The translations under genes and the position numbers were made by a program. The notes beneath the pieces are model-generated. The model searched no databases. It was not told the DNA's origin and saw nothing but the letters and a program-made list of their open reading frames with translations. Below are positions 8,213 to 15,729 of a stretch of DNA of 19,792 nucleotides, one piece after another (the first letter of the stretch is position 1; every line of letters starts with the position of its first letter). Source of the stretch: Vibrio sp. 10N.286.49.B1 (GTDB lineage Bacteria; Pseudomonadota; Gammaproteobacteria; Enterobacterales; Vibrionaceae); the NCBI RefSeq assembly GCF_002873335.1, contig NZ_MCUW01000012.1:328299-348090 (forward strand), in the 5' to 3' direction.

Positions 8213-8265
8213 TTCTCTCTGCAACTGATGGATTTATTGGTCGAATCCATCAGAGACAGAGAGAA
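8213..8265 (+). promoter_or_regulatory. Long hairpin in the 5' leader of the DUF3302 gene
   Basis: Two nested perfect stems: TTCTCTCTG/CAGAGAGAA (8213-8221 with 8257-8265) and CTGATGGATT/AATCCATCAG (8225-8234 with 8244-8253). A 3-by-3 internal loop separates them and the apical loop is 9 bases. The 3' arm is purine-rich and ends six bases before the ATG at 8272, so it contains the only plausible ribosome-binding sequence (AGAGAGAA). In RNA this would hide the start site; in DNA it could be an operator. Confidence 0.6.
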
Positions 8266-8271
8266 AATGCT

Positions 8272-8490
8272 ATGAACCTTATTTTAGATTATGCGTCTTT
8301 GGGTATCTTATTCCTCGTACTACTTATCTTAGTGTACGAACTGATTATTATTCATGACATCCCTTATGAGATCGCTGTTAAGCGCAATCATCCCCATAAA
8401 GATGCGATACATGTTGCAGGCTGGATCAGCCTATTTTTTATGCACGTTATGTGGCCCCTACTTTGGGTGTGGGCAATGCTGAGTGTGTAG
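8272..8490 (+). CDS. DUF3302 small inner-membrane protein (YiaW type)
   Basis: A 72-residue protein with two hydrophobic segments (about 8-28 and 50-70) linked by a cytoplasmic loop carrying HDIPYEIAVKRNHPHKDAIHVAGW at 29-52, which closely resembles the core of E. coli YiaW (DUF3302). Relatives usually precede a gene for a membrane-fusion (HlyD-like) protein and are thought to belong to an efflux unit; the exact role is unknown. No such partner is present here: the gene is followed by a hairpin and palindromic repeats. The start is fixed by length and by the family N-terminus. Confidence 0.85.
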   Translation: MNLILDYASLGILFLVLLILVYELIIIHDIPYEIAVKRNHPHKDAIHVAGWISLFFMHVMWPLLWVWAMLSV

Positions 8491-8515
8491 TGGATAAGTA
8501 AAATTGGCCACTACA
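8486..8515 (+). terminator. Hairpin overlapping the DUF3302 stop codon
   Basis: A perfect 8-bp inverted repeat (TGTAGTGG / CCACTACA) with a 14-base loop begins two bases before the TAG stop codon. A clear T tract is absent. It suggests the gene is now transcribed alone. Confidence 0.4.
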
Positions 8516-8661
8516 TCAAAGCTTTTACTGTACCCCAAGTAATCCGTAAAACACTAATTTAGTAACCTATATAACACAGTTTTGTCCAAAAACGTGTTGG
8601 TTTAGTTTTCGTCAACGCCGAGTAGACTATGGCATGTTACTACTCTCATAAATCAAAATAC

Positions 8662-8805
8662 CCGTCATCCCCTTAAAAAGGGGATCTTCATCAGCGCGTT
8701 GTGAGCCTATTCTGATGTCATTCATTTCGACTTAAGTGAGTCACACGCTGATGAAGATCCTCGTCTGCACGAGGATGACGGCCTAATTGGGATGGTTTGA
8801 AGAGC
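8662..8805. repeat. MITE-like palindromic repeat, copy 1
   Basis: About 144 bp. The core 8662-8781 is an imperfect palindrome: outer CCGTCATCC pairs with GGATGACGG, and GGATCTTCATCAGCG pairs with CGCTGATGAAGATCC, around a centre of about 45 bases. Each end also folds by itself (ATCCCCTT...AAGGGGAT on the left, ATCCTCG...CGAGGAT on the right). About 24 bases beyond the palindrome are shared with copy 2. No ORF is present. The structure resembles non-autonomous palindromic elements dispersed between bacterial genes. Confidence 0.75.
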
Positions 8806-8815
8806 AATAAACTAA

Positions 8816-8960
8816 CCGTCATCCCCTTGAAAAAAGGGATCTTCATCATCGCGTTGTGAGCCTATTCTGATGTTATTCATTTCGATTTAAGTGAGTCACA
8901 CGCTGATGAAGATCCTCGTCTGCACAAGGATGACTGCGTAATGGGGATGGGTTAAAAAGC
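8816..8960. repeat. MITE-like palindromic repeat, copy 2
   Basis: Direct repeat of copy 1, offset by 154-155 bases in the same orientation. It differs by scattered substitutions and one inserted base. Several changes break pairing, for example CATCGCG in place of CAGCGCG and CACAAGG in place of CACGAGG, so this copy is the more decayed one. Together the copies fill most of the gap between the DUF3302 gene and the second LysR remnant (8491-9023); I see no gene in the rest of that gap. Confidence 0.75.
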
Positions 8961-9023
8961 GACAAGTTAAGAAGGAGCAGCCCCAAAACGTTCGCAGCAA
9001 TAGAAGAAAGTATGAAGCTCTTA

Positions 9024-9380
9024 TCATTCATTGACAATACGGTTTCCTATTTCAATCATCATCTCTTTCATCCAATGATAGAAAGGGTCGTCGCTTAATC
9101 CTATAGACCAGCACATTGAAATAGGAATGGGCTTTAACTTCGGCAATGGGATGCTGTTGTAGCTGTCTTTATCGTCAATACTTTCAATAAACTTGCTAGG
9201 CCCTACCAAATACGCATCCGTCGACTTGACTGTTTCCATAGCTAACCAGAGTGTTGTTTCGTCCAGTAGTACTGGGCTCTCACCTATTAGCTCATCATAT
9301 ATATTTTGATATCGGTGCGAGCCTCGAATTTTGACAATTGGGAAGCTTGAGAGCAAGCCATTGAAGGCTGTAAACCCAGC
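9024..9380 (-). pseudogene. C-terminal fragment of a LysR-type regulator
   Basis: The frame is open from just after a TAG (9383-9381) to the stop at 9024 and has no good start; the first possible one is a TTG at 9356. It encodes about 119 residues matching the last third of a LysR substrate-binding domain: VLLDETTLWLAMETVKSTDAYLVGPSKFIE, then IPLPKLKPIPISMCWS, and the typical ending DDPFYHWMKEMMIEI. The DNA-binding half is missing. It is probably a truncated gene rather than a functional short protein. It is not a copy of the LysR remnant at 7630-8154; the sequences differ clearly. Confidence 0.65.
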
Positions 9381-9413
9381 CTAACAATGTAAACCCACCC
9401 ATAATTAACGCAT

Positions 9414-10070
9414 TTATTTGAGGTGTTTCAGATGATTCAATACATCAACCATTGATGGGAGGATCTCGTGGCCAAGTGCGATCACTTCATCGGTTGGTGA
9501 AACAAGATCGGGAACTTGATACATCTGTAAATTTGCAGCAATACCGGCACGAGCACCATTGTTCGAATCCTCAAAACCTAAGCAATATTCCGGTGCGATA
9601 TTTAGCCTGCTAGCGGCTAATAAGTAGATTTCAGGATCTGGTTTGCCATGAGTCACCTCACATCCACAAGTTAAACTGTCGAAATATTTATCTAATCCAG
9701 CGAGCTGCAATTTTATTTTTGCGAGACTTAAGTCTGTGGAAGTCGCCACTGCCATCGGTATGTTATTTGCCGTTAGCCAATCAAGAAGCTCAAGCACTCC
9801 TTCCTTTATTGGAATCGCATGGTTGTGCGTAATATCATGGTAATACTCCATCCACACTTTTCGAAGTAACGGATAATCTAAATCAGCCGGATAACCAGCT
9901 CGAATCGTGCGCTCTACACCCTGAGCATTCTGACCAATGATTGCGAGGTATTCCGGTTTTAAAAATTCTATACTTAATGTATAACACGCTTTTTCAAACG
10001 CGTTCATACACACACGCTCGGTATCAAGAAGCAGCCCATCCATATCGAAAATTGCGGCGTTAAATGTCAT
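9414..10070 (-). CDS. HAD-superfamily phosphatase (beta-phosphoglucomutase-like subfamily)
   Basis: Cytoplasmic Mg-dependent phosphatase or phosphomutase of 218 residues. HAD motif I is FDMDGLLLDTE at 8-18 (nucleophile Asp9, acid/base Asp11), motif II is VATST at 108-112, motif III is Lys143 in HGKPDPE, and motif IV is FEDSNNG at 166-172. The four-helix cap between residues about 17 and 85 places it in the subfamily that includes YniC and beta-phosphoglucomutase-like enzymes acting on small sugar phosphates. The substrate cannot be told from sequence. The ATG is preceded by only a weak purine stretch (AGAG). It is separated from the LysR remnant by about 30 bases and does not form an operon with the upstream oxidoreductase, 240 bases away. 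Confidence 0.9.
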   Translation of the reverse strand: MTFNAAIFDMDGLLLDTERVCMNAFEKACYTLSIEFLKPEYLAIIGQNAQGVERTIRAGYPADLDYPLLRKVWMEYYHDITHNHAIPIKEGVLELLDWLTANNIPMAVATSTDLSLAKIKLQLAGLDKYFDSLTCGCEVTHGKPDPEIYLLAASRLNIAPEYCLGFEDSNNGARAGIAANLQMYQVPDLVSPTDEVIALGHEILPSMVDVLNHLKHLK

Positions 10071-10203
10071 ATCTATAGCTCTAAAATTAGGAGACCTGAT
10101 ACTACTAAAATTATCCCATTGTGCAAATAATCAGGGTACTTCATTTTAATTTTACGAGAGTCATACGCATTGGTCGCACTTTGTCTACACCGGCATACGC
10201 GCC

Positions 10204-10223
10204 ACGGAGACACGGAGACACGG
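10204..10223. repeat. Short tandem repeat ACGGAGAC
   Basis: ACGGAGAC occurs twice in a row followed by ACGG, in the 240-base gap between the HAD gene and the oxidoreductase. It is noticeably GC-rich compared with the surrounding AT-rich sequence. No function is assigned. Confidence 0.5.
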
Positions 10224-10311
10224 TACATGCTCTCATAATTGGCAACACGGTATCGATGGTAGAAAATCCCTATAAATACGCAGATCGGAAATCATGAAAT
10301 TAAGCATATAA

Positions 10312-11514
10312 TTACAGATGATATTTTTTCTTCCACTGCGAAATTCGACTTTTATCTCGAGTTTCATAGGCGTGAATAGCTGGCAATAGCTCTAAGTTGA
10401 ACTCCCTTTCATTATCATTTCCTATCGCAGTAAGAAGCATGGTATACCAAGCTGTCACTCCACCCGGAGGGGGTGCCTGAAACTTTGGAAAGCGCGGGAT
10501 AATCGTAGCTCCTTCTATCCAATCATTTGGGAGTTCTGGCCTAAGAATTAATACTCGTCCAAGACCAATTGAGTCGGCTATATTCGAAGATAAGACGTCA
10601 ACTATTTGCTCCCGAGTCTTAAAACCTCCTGTCACCACTAACGGGATATCGGTGAGGCTTTTGGCCTTTATGGCAAAGTCCACGAAGTACGGACCACTTG
10701 AAGCGCTATCAGAACTAGACTTAGCCCCTGGAAAATATGATCCGCCACTAATCTCAATTAAATCAATTGACGTTTTATTAAGGATACGAATCACCTCTAA
10801 AGCATCATCCTGAGTTAAACCTCCTTCCAGTTGATCAGAAGAGTTGACCTTTATGCCAATAGGAAAAGCCGCCCCAACCACACCGCGGATTTTGTCAATG
10901 ATCTCCACAATGATGCGGCTGCGTGCTTCTATTGAACCTCCATATTGGTCTTTACGATGATTAAAGAGCGGAGACAAAAACTGGCTAAGCAGAAAACCAT
11001 GACCCGCATGTATCTGAACACCTGTAAATCCTGCCTTTTTAGCAATATTAGCCGCTCCGGCATACCGCTCAGGTAATAGAGAGACCTCTTTCTCTGACAT
11101 ACCTGCGCAATCAAATTCATCTATCTTAAGCGGTGAAGGTCCTTTGGGAAGACTGATTGGTTTAAAAGCCAGTCCTCCGGCATGACCAAGCTGAGGCCAT
11201 ATATGCGCATCATTGACCGATGCTCGAGAGGTTAACCCCTGTAAATCTTTTATGTTGGAGTGTTCCGTTAATACCAAGTTTCCTGGTCTTTCAGGGAACC
11301 TAGCATCAACTTGCACCTCGCCGACAATAGATAATCCGATCCCCCCCTCTGCCCATCGTTCATAGAGTCGAGACTGGGCCTCGGTAGGATTCCCTTCGCC
11401 GTTAGCGAGTGAGTCCGACATTGCAGACTTCATCAAACGGTTTTTGATCACGGCGCCACAAGGGAGCTCTAACGGACGATCAAGTAAATTCGCAGTGTGC
11501 TGTAACTGGGTCAT
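10312..11514 (-). CDS. Old Yellow Enzyme-family NADH:flavin oxidoreductase
   Basis: FMN-dependent ene-reductase-type TIM barrel of 400 residues. Visible features are the FMN-binding N-terminal strand (KNRLMKSAMSD, 24-34), the active-site pair His169 and His172 in QIHAGHG, the FLSPLFNHR.DQYGGS block at 179-194, the SGG of strand 7 at 256-258, and VVTGGF at 293-298 with IGLGR at 316-320 for phosphate binding. In YqjM-type enzymes a tyrosine two residues after the second histidine helps proton transfer; here it is Phe174. GAGAGG upstream of the ATG supports the start. It is divergent from a LysR regulator, a common arrangement in which the regulator responds to the enzyme's electrophilic substrate. 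Confidence 0.92.
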   Translation of the reverse strand: MTQLQHTANLLDRPLELPCGAVIKNRLMKSAMSDSLANGEGNPTEAQSRLYERWAEGGIGLSIVGEVQVDARFPERPGNLVLTEHSNIKDLQGLTSRASVNDAHIWPQLGHAGGLAFKPISLPKGPSPLKIDEFDCAGMSEKEVSLLPERYAGAANIAKKAGFTGVQIHAGHGFLLSQFLSPLFNHRKDQYGGSIEARSRIIVEIIDKIRGVVGAAFPIGIKVNSSDQLEGGLTQDDALEVIRILNKTSIDLIEISGGSYFPGAKSSSDSASSGPYFVDFAIKAKSLTDIPLVVTGGFKTREQIVDVLSSNIADSIGLGRVLILRPELPNDWIEGATIIPRFPKFQAPPPGGVTAWYTMLLTAIGNDNEREFNLELLPAIHAYETRDKSRISQWKKKYHL

Positions 11515-11639
11515 ATCTGCCTCTCAGAACCGCAATCGTTCTATGCGGTATTAATGAATCACGATAGAGACATTGTTGCTGATTTTTACTAAACTAAAAA
11601 CACAGTAATAATTCAAACACTTTTAAATATTATTTAATA
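11515..11639. promoter_or_regulatory. Divergent promoter region with a dyad (oxidoreductase / LysR)
   Basis: This 125-base region must hold both promoters. A perfect dyad ACCGCA-N9-TGCGGT sits at 11529-11549, only 15 bases from the oxidoreductase start codon, in the place where a regulator could block transcription or where a leader hairpin could form. The rest is AT-rich. I could not pick out convincing -35/-10 pairs. Confidence 0.45.
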
Positions 11640-12533
11640 ATGAATACATCAGATCTCAACTTATTCATTCGAATAGTGGAAACAGGCAGCATTACAGAAG
11701 CTGCAAACCAACTGGATGTAACTCCGGCGGCGGTCAGCACTGCGCTGAAACGACTTGAAAAAAACTTGGACGTACAACTACTTATAAGAACAACAAGACA
11801 ACTAAGAATTACACCTCAAGGCGAGCAATTTTTATTTCATTGTCGCCAGGCATTAGCGAGTCTGGAACAAGGCCGCATTGCCGCGCATCAAACACAAGGA
11901 AAGGTCAGCGGAAGGCTGAGATTGTCAGTTTCATCTGATTTAGGACGCAATACTCTTTTACTCTGGATAGAAGAGCTACTTGATGAGCACCCTCTGTTAG
12001 CCATTGATCTGACGGTTGGCGATTCAATCTCAGATTTTTTTCTCGACCATGTTGATATCGCACTTCGGTACGGCAAGCCAGAAGACTCATCTATGGTGTC
12101 ATTCCATATTGCGACTATGAACAGGGTCACTTGTGCGTCACCCGCCTATATTGCTAAACACGGTGAACCATTAGTACCTAGTCATTTAAAGGGGCATAAC
12201 TGTTTATTGCATCGCAGGGATGGTCGTTTGTTTCATCACTGGGAATATGCCGATGATGCAGGTTCATACAAAGTCAAAGTGGCAAGCAATCGGGTCAGCA
12301 ATGATACTGACATCGTTCGTCGGTGGGCAGTGTGTGGCAAAGGGATAGCATATCGCTCTCAGATTGACGTCCAATCAGATTTGAATAATGGGCAGCTTAT
12401 TGCACTTTTACCAGGCTTTAGATCACCACCGGTCGAGTTAAACCTAATCTGTCCAAATCGAGAGCAAGTTAGCCCAGCTGTTATTGCTTTTCGAGAGTTA
12501 CTCAGAAAGAAAGTCGCTCACATTGTTTGTTGA
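11640..12533 (+). CDS. LysR-type transcriptional regulator
   Basis: A 297-residue regulator of normal length. The winged helix-turn-helix lies at about 1-60, with the signature TGSITEAANQLDVTPAAVSTALKRLEKNL at 16-44. The substrate-binding domain runs from about 90 to 295, with the typical VDIALRYG at 138-145 and GKGIAYRSQIDVQSDLNNGQL around 244-264. It belongs to the group whose members control neighbouring oxidoreductases. The ATG lacks a ribosome binding site and follows an AT-rich stretch; the conserved N-terminus nevertheless fixes it. It probably controls the divergent oxidoreductase and itself, which is inference from context. Confidence 0.93.
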   Translation: MNTSDLNLFIRIVETGSITEAANQLDVTPAAVSTALKRLEKNLDVQLLIRTTRQLRITPQGEQFLFHCRQALASLEQGRIAAHQTQGKVSGRLRLSVSSDLGRNTLLLWIEELLDEHPLLAIDLTVGDSISDFFLDHVDIALRYGKPEDSSMVSFHIATMNRVTCASPAYIAKHGEPLVPSHLKGHNCLLHRRDGRLFHHWEYADDAGSYKVKVASNRVSNDTDIVRRWAVCGKGIAYRSQIDVQSDLNNGQLIALLPGFRSPPVELNLICPNREQVSPAVIAFRELLRKKVAHIVC

Positions 12534-12904
12534 TCATTTTTGCACATAGAGACCTGCCTCGCTGCTTAACAAGCCATCATTCTTTTGAAAATGGGACTCT
12601 CCAAGAGCCTGCTTTGAACTCATTTAACATGGGTGACTTCAATGAACTGAATATTTTGGGGTCTCCTCGTATCCATGTATATGTCGCGCAACTTCAAGTC
12701 AGCAGGTTAAAGCATGATTGAAAGTTTTGAATGATATGATCTCGACCTCATATCACATTATGCTGGGGTCGAGTTATTGTAAAAATACGCCTTGGAAATT
12801 TCATGCTAACGCAGCGTAACAATGACTTACCGTCACATTAAAACTCTATGCTAGTTGGCTTCGTGGACAGTGGCTTAGTTAAACTAAGCCACTGTTACTA
12901 AGAA
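12534..12904. other. 371-base interval between convergent genes
   Basis: It holds no convincing gene. A 64-codon frame overlapping the LysR stop has no family resemblance and no ribosome binding site. Two inverted repeats are present: a weak 7-bp stem CTCGACC/GGTCGAG at 12741-12773, and the stronger hairpin at 12867-12895. Confidence 0.5.
12867..12895. terminator. Hairpin between the convergent LysR gene and ABC operon
   Basis: A 14-bp perfect inverted repeat (ACAGTGGCTTAGTT and its complement) around a single base. It lies about ten bases past the stop codon of the binding-protein gene, the last gene of the ABC operon. There is no long T tract on either side, so it may be a transcript-end hairpin without classical intrinsic termination. 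Its symmetry would serve both strands. Confidence 0.6.
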
Positions 12905-14002
12905 TTAACGCATCAATACATTACGAGTGAACTGTTTCTTCAAGTAAGCGCTGTACTCTGAGTTGAAAGGTTCTGTCGAGTTATTTCGCATTTCCTGTGA
13001 GATTAGGGCGTTCGAGGCATCGGCATCAGGGTGTTGTGGCGCCGTGCCAAACTCAAGATTTAATGCTGATTGTGTTTTCGCAGACGTCAACCAGTTAATA
13101 AACACAAGTGAAGCCGCTTGATGCTGGCTGTTTTTCGCAATCGTCACGTAGTTACCTCCGCCAGACATGCCAAATTCAGGGATATAAAACTTGATACGCT
13201 CTGTGATTGCCCCACGCTTTTGAAGACCCGCTAAATGGTCTTCCCACGCAGGTGCTAGCAAAATTTCTCCATCGTTAATTCGCGTTAGACTGTCTGCATT
13301 TGATGCAGTAATTAACATGTCGTCTTCGTTTGTTTGAAACCAATCCCAAGTCTGAGCCCAAGATTTCACTACTTTTTGATCGAGCTTCTCCGTCATATCG
13401 AACTCACCCGATATATGACGAATGCTTGACTCAATGAAACGTTGGCCTGCCCCACCGCCGTTAGGATCGTTCACCCCAAATGCTTTAGGATTATCCTTAA
13501 TGTAACGCTCCATATCTTCAAATGTTTGTGGTAAATCCGATTCGCTGATTCGGGTTGGATCGTAAGCTAAACCCGTCTGGTTGCCCCAAAATGTCACCCC
13601 GTAGCCTTGTGAATTAATGCCTTCAGCGGTCTGATTCAGCTTGCTCATTTCTGGCAATTTATCAAGGCTTAACAACGTATTCTCTAACTTGAAAGTGTTC
13701 AGCGCTGTTGGACCCAATGCCACGACATCCATTGAGCCTTTGTCTCGGCGACTTTCCGCTTGCAATTTATTACGATTGCCATCATGAGTCCCCTCAGGAA
13801 TACGGACTTTAATGCCTGTTTCTTCCTCAAAGGTTTTCACAAAGTTTCGCCAACCAGGCTGTAGATACCAGACTGAGAACGTGACGGAACCTTCGGTTTT
13901 TGCCTGCGCCTCGATTTCATCCCACGTCATTGTATTTACGTCATAGGCAAAACTTGAAAATGCAGTGGTGCTGAGTAGTGCTGCTAGTAGAGTTTTTTTC
14001 AT
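12905..14002 (-). CDS. ABC importer periplasmic substrate-binding protein
   Basis: Extracellular solute-binding protein of 365 residues from the broad group that serves spermidine/putrescine, iron and phosphonate importers. Residues 1-19 form a signal peptide with cleavage after SFA. There is no lipobox cysteine, so it should be a soluble periplasmic protein. The two-lobed type is suggested by FSVWYLQPGWRNFVKTFEEETGIKV at 43-67 and the hinge-region SMDVVALG at 91-98. A GGG at 283-285 and several exposed aromatic residues (W46, W52, W163, W244) could line the pocket, but the ligand cannot be read. It has a strong GAGG ribosome site. It is the last gene of the operon, 15 bases after the second permease gene. 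Confidence 0.9.
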   Translation of the reverse strand: MKKTLLAALLSTTAFSSFAYDVNTMTWDEIEAQAKTEGSVTFSVWYLQPGWRNFVKTFEEETGIKVRIPEGTHDGNRNKLQAESRRDKGSMDVVALGPTALNTFKLENTLLSLDKLPEMSKLNQTAEGINSQGYGVTFWGNQTGLAYDPTRISESDLPQTFEDMERYIKDNPKAFGVNDPNGGGAGQRFIESSIRHISGEFDMTEKLDQKVVKSWAQTWDWFQTNEDDMLITASNADSLTRINDGEILLAPAWEDHLAGLQKRGAITERIKFYIPEFGMSGGGNYVTIAKNSQHQAASLVFINWLTSAKTQSALNLEFGTAPQHPDADASNALISQEMRNNSTEPFNSEYSAYLKKQFTRNVLMR

Positions 14003-14017
14003 TGTATCCTCACGAAA

Positions 14018-14863
14018 TTAAGCTTTACCCGTCGATTGAGATAAATAATTCCCTTTCAACAAACGCTCGATTAATAGCATTAATAAGACATTGGGGATCA
14101 CAAGAATCAAGGATACAACTGCGGCATCCGGTCTGATAAATGAATAACCCAAAAATGAATATAAGATGGTTGGAACGGTAATAAAGTCTGGCGCACCTAG
14201 TACGTAAGACATATTGAACTCTTCAATACTGATGACGAGACAGAAAATAGAAGACGCCAGCAAACTCGGCTTAAGCATCGGCAAAAAAGCATGCTTGAAC
14301 GTCCCAAATTTACCTGCGCCCATATCGGCACAAGCATCAATTAAGTCTTGTGGGATCGCTTTAAAGCCAGCAGACAAAATACGAATAGCGTAAGGCAGAG
14401 CAAGAACAGTATGAGCAATAACAATATTCACATATGGGTCTGTGAGCCCTAGGTCTAACAACATAGCACTGAAAAATACGGCCAAAATCATAGAAGGCAT
14501 AACCATAGGGAGCAACGAGACAAGCTCGGCTAACTTTTTGCCACGAAATTCCAATCGACCAAAAGCATAGGCGGTGGGCATAGCCAGCATAATCGTTAAA
14601 ATAGCAACGGCTGGAGCAACAGAGTAACTGTTACGTAAGGCTTCTGGTAGTGAGGTACTCTCCCAGACTTCAACCCAACGACCAAATGACAGCACTTGAG
14701 GAAATAAATCCGGGTAACTCCACGGATGATTGGGATCAACCAATGACCACACAATGGCCATCGCGAATGGCACACCGAGCCAAAGTACATTAACGAGGAC
14801 AAAGAAACTAATAGAGATCAGCATGACCCATTGGCTGTTGGATAAGTGACGTAAGCGATTCAT
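14018..14863 (-). CDS. ABC importer permease (PotC-like)
   Basis: Inner-membrane permease of 281 residues with six predicted hydrophobic helices. The cytoplasmic coupling loop is LIDACADMGAGKFGTFKHAFLPML at about 173-196, matching the EAA motif (EAA---G---------I-LP) that docks on the ATPase. This half resembles PotC/FbpB-type permeases. Its start overlaps the end of the preceding permease gene by four bases (ATGA), which implies translational coupling. It forms a heterodimer with the other permease, by analogy. Confidence 0.92.
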   Translation of the reverse strand: MNRLRHLSNSQWVMLISISFFVLVNVLWLGVPFAMAIVWSLVDPNHPWSYPDLFPQVLSFGRWVEVWESTSLPEALRNSYSVAPAVAILTIMLAMPTAYAFGRLEFRGKKLAELVSLLPMVMPSMILAVFFSAMLLDLGLTDPYVNIVIAHTVLALPYAIRILSAGFKAIPQDLIDACADMGAGKFGTFKHAFLPMLKPSLLASSIFCLVISIEEFNMSYVLGAPDFITVPTILYSFLGYSFIRPDAAVVSLILVIPNVLLMLLIERLLKGNYLSQSTGKA

Positions 14864-15729
14864 GAGACTTTCTCCATATCGACAACAACGCTGGTACGCT
14901 TAGCAAATGGTTGCGTCAATAGCGTTAGAACTGCGGCTGACAAGCCTGCGAGTATCATAATAACCAATGCGATGACCGCCGAATTTTCCCATTCATAATA
15001 TTGAGTTGCGGTAATATTCATCAACATTGCCAATGAATAACTGCTGCGTGAACCTGCAACAGAGGCAAACGAGAAGTCACCTAATGCACCAATAAAGATG
15101 AGGATGGCAGAGGCCTGCAAAGCGGGAATCGTTAATGGCAGAATAACCTGACAAAATCTCGCCCATCGTGTCGCGCCTAAATCCAGAGCGGCGTCCATTA
15201 AGTCACCACGGATACTTGCAATCGAGCCACTGATCAAAATGAGTGCAAAAGGTAAGTTTTTCCATATTTGCAGCACCACAATACTCCAACCGAATTTGTC
15301 ATTCGCAAGGCGTATCGGCTTGTCGATCACCCCCAAAGCCATGAGTGATTCGTTGAAAATACCGTGGTAAGCGATAACGTTCATAAGCAAAAATGCGGCA
15401 ACAAGTCCAGGGACGAACATAGGCGCTCGTAGCACACCAATAATGGCCGGTTTACCTGGGATCGGTTTTTGTAACCATAATGCGATGGGGTAAGCGAGAG
15501 TGACAGCGCCTATCGTCCCTAGTACGGATGTTCTCAGTGAATACGAGACGGAGCGCCATAAAATAGGGTCACTCAACATGGTCTGCCAGTATTCAAACGT
15601 CGCATTCGTCTCTCCCATCACACTGAATAGGCCAAAGCTCTGTGCAATGACGACATACAGTGCGCTCCCCATCAATAAGGTAATGGTTCCTACTCCAGGA
15701 ATGAGGAGTAAATAGGGTTTTAGGTTCAC
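14860..15729 (-). CDS. ABC importer permease (PotB-like)
   Basis: Inner-membrane permease of 289 residues with about six hydrophobic helices. Its EAA-type loop is LMDAALDLGATRWARFCQVILPLTIPAL at about 176-203. It starts with GTG, in a GTGA overlap with the ATPase stop codon, so ATPase and permeases are translated in close coupling. It resembles PotB-like subunits, which pair with PotC-like ones. Confidence 0.92.
   Translation of the reverse strand: MNLKPYLLLIPGVGTITLLMGSALYVVIAQSFGLFSVMGETNATFEYWQTMLSDPILWRSVSYSLRTSVLGTIGAVTLAYPIALWLQKPIPGKPAIIGVLRAPMFVPGLVAAFLLMNVIAYHGIFNESLMALGVIDKPIRLANDKFGWSIVVLQIWKNLPFALILISGSIASIRGDLMDAALDLGATRWARFCQVILPLTIPALQASAILIFIGALGDFSFASVAGSRSSYSLAMLMNITATQYYEWENSAVIALVIMILAGLSAAVLTLLTQPFAKRTSVVVDMEKVS

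Noticed and set aside
8662..8960. CRISPR array or integron attC sites
   Set aside because: Only two units of about 145 bp, each internally palindromic, without regular short repeats and unique spacers. The integron core sequences (GTTRRRY and its partner) and gene cassettes are also absent.
12527..12721. 64-codon ORF after the LysR regulator
   Set aside because: No ribosome site, no recognisable motif and no coding character. It overlaps the LysR stop and runs into an intergenic region.
12741..12773. Intrinsic terminator of the LysR gene
   Set aside because: Only a 7-bp stem with a 19-base loop and no T tract, 200 bases past the stop codon. Too weak to list as a feature by itself.
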